Shown here one piece after another: positions 9,846 through 19,884 of a stretch of 64,000 nucleotides of DNA; within the stretch, counting starts at the first letter, position 1; each line of letters starts with the position of its first letter. Origin of the DNA: Chlorops oryzae (Eukaryota; Arthropoda; Insecta; Diptera; Chloropidae); assembly GCA_020466095.1 (NCBI GenBank), contig CM035807.1, positions 8,937,697 through 9,001,696 on the forward strand. The letters are read 5' to 3'. The translations under genes and the position numbers were made by a program. The notes under the pieces were generated by a model. It was not told where the DNA came from. It saw only the letters and a list, made by a program, of their open reading frames with translations, and ran no database searches.

Positions 9846-11734
9846 AAAATTGTTACTTTGGACAAATGTTGCTTATAAGCAACATTGGGTTCATAAAATT
9901 CCTGGAATCACAATATTCCAAAAAATTTTGTTTTGTAAATTTTATTTCAGTTTCTTACTTGTTATTTATAAAATAAATCACTTTGCATAAAGAAATAGAA
10001 GTCAGTTTACTTTTTATTTAACTTTTTCAAAGCTTACTTTTGTCACTTTTTTTTCACCAGTTTTTAAGCAACTTTAGCTAGTTGTCAAATGAACACATGT
10101 TAAGCTATCGTCATGAAACATCACAAACTAGTGCTCGCAGATGTCTATTAGTGATAACAAAAAGCCGATTGTAAAAATATTGATATTTCGAGGAGTTATC
10201 GACAGAAATATGCAATGTTGCCTATAAGCAACAAATGACATGAAAGGGTTAAGGATAACTCCAGGAAAAGGTTATGGCACATAACTTAATTTTTGAAATA
10301 TTTCAATGAATTTTGGATTACAATTTCAAAAAATTTACAATCGTCATTCCCAAAAGGGCGGAAATTATTGATCGAAACTCGCCATAAAACCTCAAGTATG
10401 GGTCTTAATGTTCGTGTTCTTTGGGCCTGTTTAAAAAAATATTCAAAAATATGTACATAAGTATATATCTAAGCGTATATCTGTTTCGGGTATTGTATTT
10501 TGAGGTTCACCTGACTATAACACCCTTTCTAATTTATTATTTCAGTTCAGGTTTTACTGCTTCCAGCTATCGGCCTGGTTTTCCTCTTTTTTTTAACCCT
10601 TTTCTCACATTTACAAGCGCATTGTCAATCAACGTTTCTTTTATTGAACTCTTTTTTTCCTCTTCTTCGGTTCGAAAACATCATCCCATGAACTGTTTCG
10701 GTTCATTTGATCGCTTAACTGCTTCCATTTTATTCGAATTTATTTTCAAATAGATACGTTTTTCCTTTGAAATGAAGCCTACCTATTCTCTTGAAAGCGT
10801 GCCGTTACATTTCCCCCTTTATTTTTTAGAATTTTTCAATTATAAACCGCTTCCCGAGTTGATTTTTACAATAAATGTCACAAGCAAAATGGCATACAAT
10901 GGCTCGTTCCTTTTTTTTTCTTCGTCTCGAGCACAAATTACAAAATAATCTATTTAATGTGTCGCAAGTGTAACACTGCTACCAGTTAAGCCATTTTGCA
11001 CATGAAATTTCCCTTTGTGATTTCCATACGATCCCATACGATATGTTGGAATGTACACACAAGCACGCATGCACAAATAAATGAACACATCGCAGTTAGT
11101 GGCAATTTGAGCCCATGTCTCCCACATCTCACCCACCACATCAGCAGTAAAGTCACTTGTTTAGCGTTCCCATTGTCCTCGCAATGCATATGCCATACAC
11201 TCGCTCACTCGCTCGCATTGCTATCACTTGAGTTTATTGTTGAAACATTACTCTGAGTATATGAATATTGCTTCCATAGGCCATATTCACGTTGCTTAAG
11301 CGTACACGCACACGCACGAGCACGACAAGACCTTAATTTTTATCAAAATTGTTAACAGTGACATGGCTTAAAGAGAAGCTTTTCGAGTGCTTTTGGTTTC
11401 CTTAATTTGTATATATATATATATATGTATATGTATGTGCATGTGTATGAGCATTTTGTTTTTCCCCTGCAGGAATCCAGTGGCCATATGGCGCCATGTC
11501 TATACTGTCGTCAGTAATAGACAAGTGAACTAGTTCAAAAGTCAACAGCTTTTCCAAGCGGTAGCACTAGAAAAGTTATACTGTCGAAATGTATAGTTTA
11601 TCTCTATTGACCATGTCGACAACGTGTCTCCAAACAAGTTATTCGTTATGACTTTGTCTATTCGTCGGTATTAGCGAAAGAGTACTCCTTTTGTCTATAT
11701 AATAGCTCGTCTTAAGCTCGTCATTAGTTCTTTG
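9846..11734. other. end of duplication and unique non-coding DNA
   Basis: No gene is seen. The stretch 10,250-10,925 matches 4115-4990 of unit A, after which the sequence is unique. A short AT/GTAT microsatellite lies at about 11,410-11,450. The longest open frame (10,421-10,753) is a pyrimidine-rich artefact lying in duplicated DNA. Confidence 0.6.
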
Positions 11735-11742
11735 GTCTACAC

Positions 11743-12045
11743 CAGGGCTCTCCAAACTTTTTCTTTGCTGAGTCAAGTTGGTGGCTCAATTTTCTGCGAT
11801 TGAGCCACTTCTGTACCTATGAATAAAAAACTCATATTTTGATTTTTTCAATATTTTTCGATATGCCTAAAGTAAAGTCGAATTAGCGATGTCGAAAAAA
11901 TATTAATGCACAGAAAATATCGATGCTTGGCTTTGCCGAATCGAAATTGTTAACCTACTATTTCAATTTTTAAATGGTGAGTGAGCCAATTTTCGGACAC
12001 CATTGAGCCACCAGTGGCTCAAGAACCTGAGTTTGGAGAGCCCTG
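11743..12045. mobile_element. hAT-type MITE with 8-bp target duplication
   Basis: This is a 303-bp element whose ends are CAGGGCTCTCCAAAC and its exact complement GTTTGGAGAGCCCTG. It is flanked on both sides by GTCTACAC (11735-11742 and 12046-12053), a perfect 8-bp duplication as made by hAT transposases. The TIR start CAGGG also fits hAT. Short GAGCCAC/GTGGCTC motifs recur just inside both ends, as expected for transposase-binding subterminal repeats. There is no coding capacity, so it must have been mobilised in trans. Confidence 0.92.
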
Positions 12046-12053
12046 GTCTACAC

Positions 12054-13279
12054 AGTGGCGCAGCGAATCATTTCGGCGTTTGGGGCCTGATGGAGGCACA
12101 ATGCAGGAAATGCCACCCCCTCCAACCGGCCTCAATAGAAAGACCTTCATAAAAATTCAAATATGATTTCAATCCCCTATCCCTCTTTCCACCCTTCTCC
12201 ACTCCCCCTCTCACTTCTCCTACTGGGTCTACATGTAGACATGCAATGACAATTCAATGTTAAATGTCTATAGCGCAAAGCATTGGGCGGGTATAGCTGG
12301 TCAGTAGTACTGTCGACGCGGTCAGTAGTGAAAGAGTATAGATACACTAGTGACATTTCCTGCCGGGTCTCTTTTCATTTATTTACTTTTTTCCTCTCTC
12401 CCACGTTTGCTTTTTGTTTAACATTCACATGTGTGCCATTTCGTAGGCATTCTATTGAGTATCAGAAGTACAACCACATATCTACATACCTATAGAAATG
12501 GGCACGTAGAAATGTGGGCGCGCGTATGTGTGTGTGTGTGTGTGTGCGTACAACTATAAACATTTCAGGGTATCTATTTACCTAAACATAAGAGCAACAG
12601 TCTCATCCCAACATATTGTGTTCTGATTCGTAATTTCGGTACTTGTAGAAATTTCGCTCGATTCCATTGAATTTTTATGGTGGAAAAGCAAAATTATTTA
12701 TGTAGTCAATTAGTCTTAATTTTTTATTTTGACTTTCCATATACGCACGGCAACATATGCATAGGAAATAATTTATTAAGTTCGTTTGTTGTTCGTATGA
12801 GTGTAATAATTTCCTATTGAAAAAGAACATTTCGCAACATATTGAAAGTAATTGGTCGAAACAATTGAGCAATCGTTCATGTTCCAGTCGAGCTTTCGAT
12901 TAGAAAAAACCCAAACATCTGCCAACAAGTATAGCTCACAAAATTGTTTCTTATTGATAATTAATTGAAAAAATCATTAATAATGGGAATGTGTTTTCTC
13001 TATCTAAAGCATAGTTTGCGGCGCACTTCTTGTCGCAGTTAAGGCCACCGGCAGATTTAAGGGTTAGCAGTAATTTTTTATTTATTCTGTCCTCGATTAC
13101 CTTTAACAATCCCCCGCCTATGAAAAGTGACTCAAAATTGTTGGAATTAATTAACCGTGTGAATCCTTTTCCTATAGAAAAGGCAACATGGATCCTGTCC
13201 CACGACGAATCCTAACAAAGTTAAGGCTTATTTGAGATATAAATACATTTAAAATCACTATGCAACCGTGCGGAAGGAA
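12054..13279. other. non-coding DNA before the Himar-like mariner
   Basis: No gene is supported. It contains a TG microsatellite at about 12,525-12,546 and one copy of a dispersed repeat (about 12,228-12,365). Confidence 0.6.
12228..12365 (+). repeat. dispersed repeat, also seen at 42.7-42.9 kb
   Basis: The series ACATGCAATGACAATTCAAT, AAATGTCTATAGCGCAA, CATTG-GCGGGTA and GTCGA resembles two tandem relatives near 42,683-42,945 (GTTGACATCCAATGACAG, AAATGTCTATTGCAGTAA). Similarity is partial and judged by eye. Confidence 0.45.
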
Positions 13280-13281
13280 TA

Positions 13282-14574
13282 ACAGGTTGGCTGATAAGTC
13301 CCCGGTCTAACAAAGAAAAACACATTTTTTTGTCAAAATTCGTTTTTATTATTCAACATAGTTCCCTTCAAGAGCGATACAACGATTATAACGACCTTCC
13401 AATTTTTTGATACCATTTTGGTAGTACACCTTCGGTTTTGCCTCAAAATAGGCCTCAGTTTCGGCGATCACCTCTTCATTGCAGCCAAATTTTTTCCCTG
13501 CGAGCATCCTTTTGAGGTCTGAGAACAAGAAAAAGTCGCTGGGGGCCAGATCTGGAGAATACGGTGGGTGGGGAAGCAATTCGAAGCCTAATTCATGAAT
13601 TTTTGCTATCGTTCTCAATGGCTTGTGGCACGGTGCGTTGTCTTGGTGGAACAACACTTTTTTCTTCTTCATATGGGGCCGTTTTGCTGCGATTTCGACC
13701 TTCAAACGCTCCAATAACGACATATAATAGTCACTGTTGATGGTTTTTCCCTTCTCAAGATAATCGATAAAAATTATTCCATGCCCATCCCAAAAAACAG
13801 AGGCCATTACTTTGCCAGCGGACTTTTGAGTCTTTCCACGCTTCGGAGACGGTTCACCGATCGCTGTCCACTCAGCCGACTGTCGATTGGACTCAGGAGT
13901 GTAGTGATAGAGCCATGTTTCATCCATTGTCACATATCGACGCAAAAACTCGGGTGTATTGCGAGTTAACAGCTGCAAACACCGCTCAGAATCATCAACA
14001 CGTTGTTGTTTTTGGTCAAATGTGAGCTCGCGCGGCACCCATTTTGCACAGAGCTTTTTCATATTCAAATATTGATGAATGATATGACCAACACGTTCCT
14101 TTGATATCTTTAAGGCCTCTGCTATCTCGATCAACTTCATTTTACGGTCATTCAAAATCATTTTGTGAATTTTTTTGATGTTTTCGTCGGTAACCACCTC
14201 TTTCGGGCGTCCACTGCGTTCACCGTCCTCCGTGCTCATTTCACCACGCTTGAATTTTGCATACCAATCAATTATTGTTGATTTTCCTGGGGCAGAGTCC
14301 GGAAACTCCTTATCAAGCCAAGTTTTTGCTTCCACTGTATTTTTTCCCTTCAGAAAACAGTATTTTATCAAAACACGAAATTCCTTTTTTTCCATTTTTT
14401 TCACAATAACAAAAGTTGCTTCACAAAAGACGCTCTATCTCACAAACTAATTGCCTTACAGACGTCAAATTTTGACACGAATCATTTGAAGGTTGCCACT
14501 ATATAAAAATAATATGCATTTAATACTAGCGACGCCATCTATGTGTCAGACCGGGGACTTATCAGCCAACCTGT
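13282..14574 (-). mobile_element. irritans-subfamily (Himar1-like) mariner, structurally complete
   Basis: This is a 1293-bp element. The outer ends read ACAGGTTGGCTGATAAGTCC on the left and its complement on the right. The inverted repeats agree at all but one of about 31 positions. Both sides are flanked by TA (13280-13281, 14575-14576). The element length matches about 1.29 kb for Himar1. It contains an uninterrupted transposase on the minus strand. Termini, target duplication and gene are all present, so it could be autonomous. Confidence 0.97.
13349..14395 (-). CDS. mariner transposase, irritans subfamily, intact
   Basis: This is the DNA transposase that cuts and pastes its own element at TA sites. 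The product is 348 residues, starting MEKKEFRVLIKYCF at the ATG at 14393-14395. A GTG three codons upstream adds only MKK and is not the likely start. The N-terminal region of about 110 residues is a double helix-turn-helix DNA-binding domain with the GRPKEV hook. The interdomain motif is WVPREL (about 119-124). The catalytic aspartates are D158 (TMDETW), D252 (HQDNAPC) and D287 (SPDLAPSDFF), with 34 residues between the last two. No stop or frameshift is present, and the length equals that of Himar1. From memory it differs from Himar1 at only a small number of positions (for example K29, N111, K113), so activity is plausible but untested. Confidence 0.97.
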   Translation of the reverse strand: MEKKEFRVLIKYCFLKGKNTVEAKTWLDKEFPDSAPGKSTIIDWYAKFKRGEMSTEDGERSGRPKEVVTDENIKKIHKMILNDRKMKLIEIAEALKISKERVGHIIHQYLNMKKLCAKWVPRELTFDQKQQRVDDSERCLQLLTRNTPEFLRRYVTMDETWLYHYTPESNRQSAEWTAIGEPSPKRGKTQKSAGKVMASVFWDGHGIIFIDYLEKGKTINSDYYMSLLERLKVEIAAKRPHMKKKKVLFHQDNAPCHKPLRTIAKIHELGFELLPHPPYSPDLAPSDFFLFSDLKRMLAGKKFGCNEEVIAETEAYFEAKPKVYYQNGIKKLEGRYNRCIALEGNYVE

Positions 14575-14576
14575 TA

Positions 14577-17500
14577 TATAAATAGAGAATAACACGAATT
14601 ATTTTACCTAACGACAATGGGAATAAACATTAATTGTGGGGAAAAGTAGTCAGAGATTTAGTTACCATTAAAAGTAGTAGTGGCAGCAAAACTGTTAGAG
14701 GTAGGGAGGGGGTAGTTCGTTATACTAGTATGAAATCGTTACATTTCAGTTGTTGTAGTGGATATACTGTGAATAAACTATTGAGAACAAGTTGCTCTAA
14801 TGACATAAGAAAGCCACCAATGAATCACTAGCCAGCGAAAATTGCCTATAGATGTACAATTATAGAAGGAACGTTACAGGGTCCCAATTAACAGTGTTTC
14901 TGGTAGCTAAGAATTGTTCTTGGAGAAAAATGTAGTAGGAGTGGCCATCATGATTGTAAAAGTAAGTATCAGTAGCAGTTATATCAGTCAATGTGATATT
15001 TGTAGCAGTGATAGTAGTCTTACTTCCTATACTACCCAGTCGAACTAGAATAAAAGGGTACATTTTTAGATTGATAGTATGAAATGAGTAAGAGATTTTT
15101 AAGAAATACCTCCATAATTTGATTCTTATGGCGGCAAATTTGGTGTAAAAAGGATGGCTCATACAAATCGCCTTCCCAAGAATTAAGACACATTCATTTC
15201 AGACTCTTCAACGACCCCATAATAAGAGCTTCTTCTTCGATATAGAAGTCATAAAAGACACTTTTGACTTATAAATGTGCCTCCCAGAACTCCAAATGTT
15301 TGATCGGACTTTAAGTGGTATTAATAAATTATTAACATCTAAAATTTTATCACAAAACAGGACGAAAGCCTTTAACTTTTCATCTCGTAAAAGATTCAAC
15401 CACTATTTTTGAATGATTTCCTGATATAATACCACTCTGAAATAACTCTATTGCTTTACATAATTATTCTATGACGCAATCCTGCGCTATGAGCAATTTC
15501 TATTCTATTCAACTATTTATGAGAACCCAACCGACAAAATGCACATTACAAGAATGAGTTGTCATGACAAAATTTCAGATCCATCACAAAAGGAACCAAC
15601 CGTAGAATTTACAATCTCAAGAACTTAAATCCTAATCATGTCATCTTCAGGCAATGCAATACGGCCTTGAAGTTGTTGTTAAGCCGCAGACAAGCAAGTA
15701 GACACAAAAGATGACACTCGATGACGTTTTATTCTTAAACAAGGACCAAAACCGAATTCGAATAATGTACATATATTGTCTTTCATATTGCTATGCTGCA
15801 CATTTTGTTGCATGACACTGGCATGCGATGGCTTTTCATATACTATTATATTCCATTTTGAGCTAATAAAGCACACTTCACTGCGGCTCAAATCCTTTGC
15901 AAAGCAGCAAAATTTCAATGTATTTCTATGTAATCCTGCGGTCTTATTCGCTAAAACGTCAAGTCCATTCATACATGAGAAGCGGCCAAGCGCAATGGGT
16001 TGGCGAGGGGAGAGAAACAACAACAAAAATAAAACAAAAATACAACAAAAATTTTAAAAATGACTCCAGAGAGAAAATAACAATAACAATAACAAAAATA
16101 ACAACAAAAACCATTGAGATAACACTTTAGTTTGTGTACGTATAATTATCCTAGAAATTTCGCACCTTAGGGAGCAAAGGAGAATGTTGAATAGCAATGG
16201 AATGTCGGTTGCATGTGGCTTTTTTTTCTCTATTTTTCGGTCCCACGCTCTCTCTTCCTTTACCTCGCCCATTGCTCTGTGTAGCACATTTATGTAAAGC
16301 TCCCTTCGTTATTTCCTTGTAAGCTATTTTTTCAGTGCTGGTGAAATTTTGTGCATGTTTTATATACATAAGCACCGCTATGGTCTTGTGATATCAAAGT
16401 GTTGTGAAGTGAAGGGAAGACAAAAGGGGCGAAAAGAAAAAAAAATTTAACTAACTTCAAAAAAATCTTATAAAAGCGAACTAAAGTGTCATCTGGCAAC
16501 AGCTTTGGCCATTCTGCAGCTGACAGCAATAGCAAATGCACATTGACGCAAATGTAGAGCGTCATATGTAATACTAGAAGTATGAAAAATATGACAAAAA
16601 CGCAATGCTTTGATTTAAAAATATGCTCGGCATTACTTTCGAAAATATATTAAAGCGTAAGTAGAGTGGAAGGAGCCTGAATTTGATGGAAATATGAATA
16701 AAATCTATTTTATTTTTATTGATTTTATCGTTGAAAGGTTTTTTAAATTTTCCATTTTTCTCTAATATTTCCAAAAGAAAAAGGAAAAAAATTATCCGAA
16801 AAGTATGCAACAAAAAATTTTTATTCCATACCATCTATCCCTACAGCATGCAGAAACTAACAACTAACAAAACGTGGAAAAAATCTTCATAAAAAGCTAG
16901 CGTTATAGGACATATAATTTCAATTAAAACAACTAGCAAGAAACAAACAAAAAAATTGCTGCAAACACCAACAAAAATGGCCGTTAAATGACGCACAAAT
17001 TCCATTCTCAACCAATTTAAACGATGTCCGCCATTGCGAACGTCGTTCCCGGCACGTCGTGTGTATAGTTGAACACTGTTAATACTGGTCGCAAAGCGCC
17101 ATAGATTTACGAAGCGAGTTGAGTTCTTTCGAGTCCCAGGACTGTGCAAAAAGTGGTAAAAGCTTTAAAAGACGACAAAAAAAAAAAAAAAAAATGAAAA
17201 ATGTCGTATGCATGAATTGTGCATGGCCACAGGAGTCTGTCATATTTAGACTGCACCTGTGCCAGGCTGAATGTCTGCCCAACTGCATCGCTTCATCAGC
17301 AGACCCGGCACGCATGGACGATTATATGTTTGTATGTATGTGTGTATGTTAATAGCTAGTTGGCCGTATAGCATAAAGGATTGTTTGTGCTAGCAAAAAC
17401 TCAACTTAAGCTTAGCGCTTACGTTTGGCATTACCCTTTTTATTATATTTCTCGTTTCATTATTGTTAACTATTAATTTATACAAGGGTGTTGTTGTTGT

Positions 17501-19305
17501 TGTTGTTTTAAGGCTTATAAAATGTTATTTAAAACAATAAAGAACGCGCTCAGAATAAGCTCATAAAAAACGGTTTCGTACGATATTCATTCAGAAGAAT
17601 TTATTTAAGAAAGATTCATGACCTTGGCTTATGGGAAAGTTGGGCGCATAATGTCAGTAAATTATAGAGAAAGAAATTTCCACAATCACTGTTGAGGGCT
17701 CACATTATCGTCGCATATTGTCAAAAAGATATCGGAGAAGAATAAAATTGGGACAAAAATCGATCAAGACGATCATAATTGTCAGCATCAGAGTCCAAAA
17801 ATTGAGTTCAGTTCAAAAATCGGCACATTAATTGGAATTAAGATTCCCTAAATATTTAAATAAAAAATAAAACTCATACAAAAATCCTTATAGTCTCATG
17901 ATTTTCCTGGATACTTACTGTTTCCCACTGGTAAATGTTCTAAAAATTATCGATACTCGGAAACTATGGAAACTGTGAATGATTCGAAAGCTTTGAACGG
18001 TCTGTCAAACAGATCATCCTTATTATTATTTCGGTGAAAAAATTTTCGCCTCAGATCCTTTATGGCTTGTCCCTGCTACAAATTAATTACTTTTGAGTGC
18101 TAAATGGAAAAAAGGGACTGACTATAAAACCAAGGATTATCCTTGCTGATTCAAATGAGTGCAAATACAATAATTTTTGTATAATTTTATCCTTCATATC
18201 AATCTCTTTTAAAGTAACGAATCCTTCAATTCAATTCATTCACTCAATCATATTTTTTAATCATACAATTCAATCTCATATAAATTGTTAACATTTAATA
18301 TGTAGGTAAGCTTCTGATAACTATCGAAGAAATTATTGATTCAAAAATATCAAAAAAAAAAAAATTGTTGGTTACATTTCCTTTTCGTCAATTTAATAAC
18401 AGCTTCATTTCCCTTTCACTTCCTGTCCCCTGTCTACTTAGCACAACGTCAACGAAAATTTCATTTTTCAACACTTTTGTGCTGCGTTTTGTTCAATTTC
18501 TTTTCATTCTTTTTGCTTTAATGACTTTTTCTCTTCTTTTTTTTTTCTTTCTTTTTTTTTTAGCTCAAACCGACCAGAACGGAACAGAACTGAACAGGAC
18601 TCATTGGCTCTGCTCTCTGTCGTCGGACAGGGTGGTAATCAACAACCGGCAAAAAAGCATTGGCTCTGCATGTTGCTTTCTTGTTATACATGTCCTGGCT
18701 TATTGCCAATTATAATAATATCGCCTGGTGTTGAATACGAACACACCACACTCAGTTGGCCCACAAAAGAGGAAACAATATCATTATGACTAGTCGAGCG
18801 CGCTTTCCTACTGTTGCAACATTGAATAATGCCACACAGAAAATGAAAATAAAGCAAAAAACAAAAAAATTTAGAAGGGGGAATTGTGCAACAATTTCTG
18901 TATTGGAATCGTCGCAAAGAGAAACATAAATCGATTCAACAGTTGAAAATCGTTTTTCGCAACAAGTAACGAGTTCTCGTGTCCATTGTAGTCAGTGTAA
19001 GTATATAGTAAAGTATGGCTCAAATTACTAGTCCGGGGGGAGACCTATTGAAACTATAATTGTAGGAAAGATGCAATGTTTCAGAGGATTGTTTGACTTG
19101 CTTAAACGATTATTGATTTGAATTACTTTCAATGGACGGAAGTTAAAATAATTGATAGCTATTCTCGAAAGATTGACTAGTATTCTCTAATTTAATAGGA
19201 AGAGTTATTAGGTCCTTTCGCTGTTACTTCTTAAAACCTTTCTTGAGTTACTAGAGCTTCAATTTTTTGATGTCATGTTTAAAAGAACCCTCCAGAAGTT
19301 AGAAT
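14577..19305. other. non-coding region without recognisable gene
   Basis: AT-rich DNA with scattered simple sequence: AAC/AAT-rich at 16,015-16,115, poly-A at 17,178-17,193 and TTG repeats at 17,488-17,507. Open frames are under about 115 codons and lack family signatures or coding-like composition. Confidence 0.55.
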
Positions 19306-19372
19306 GTTAGGTTAGATGGGCCGCCTCTAGGGCGCACTTAGACCAATATGTCCATTGTGATAAAGGAATTAT
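19306..19372 (-). mobile_element. probable non-LTR retrotransposon 3' tail fragment
   Basis: Read on the minus strand, a GC-richer segment (GCGCCCTAGAGGCGGCCCAT) runs into CTAACCTAAC. That is the same kind of CCTAA-ending tail as at 51.4 kb and 58.2 kb. Only the end is visible. Confidence 0.4.
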
Positions 19373-19741
19373 CAAAAAAAATTACTTTGAAGTTACTCGG
19401 AACTTGACTAGCTGAAAGGTAGAGTGATTTATATATGACGATTGAATAGACCTTGAGCAACTAGAAGTATAGTTAAAAACATTCGATTGAGTAGTACGAT
19501 TGAACCCTAATTTACTATAGGTGGTCTTTTCGTGGAGAAGTGAGACGTGGGGGTGGTCATTTGACAATGAAAACTCAATATTGAAAAGAAGACTTAATGC
19601 ATTGATTGGCAAATTAAAAGGGAGCAGTCCTGGTATTATTGCGAGTAGTCGGATGCTAGTTGGACTGTAGTAGAAGCTTGGAGTTCCATCCTCAAATCAG
19701 TGACAAGTATTCGCTAATTTAATAATAGGGGATCTTATGAC

Positions 19742-19884
19742 TAAGGGGCTCTCTCCAGATCTGTCAGAATTGAAAAACTTCATATAAAAAACGCTTAAGA
19801 AATGAATCAGAAATTTTCCAGTGTTTTTTATACGAAGTTTTTCATTTCGGTTTCATTTCTGACAGAACAGGAGAGAGCCCCTTA
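19742..19884. mobile_element. 143-bp MITE-like inverted repeat
   Basis: The ends are TAAGGGGCTCTCTCC and its exact complement GGAGAGAGCCCCTTA. Inner inverted segments TCTGTCAGAA and TTCTGACAGA, and AAAAACTTC and GAAGTTTTT, extend the hairpin. A single similar end (TTAAGGGGCTCCCTC) occurs at about 62,489. There is no clear target duplication, and the superfamily is unknown. Confidence 0.75.

Larger units (their letters stand above)
5022..10925 (+). repeat. tandem duplication, unit B
   Basis: This is the second direct copy of the unit that starts the window. It is near-identical to unit A over the LINE and mariner, then progressively less similar. It contains about 1.1 kb (about 9113-10,250, the middle and right arm of a foldback element plus flanking DNA) absent from unit A. 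Similarity ends at about 10,920, near a shared GGCATACAATGGCT motif. Confidence 0.9.
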
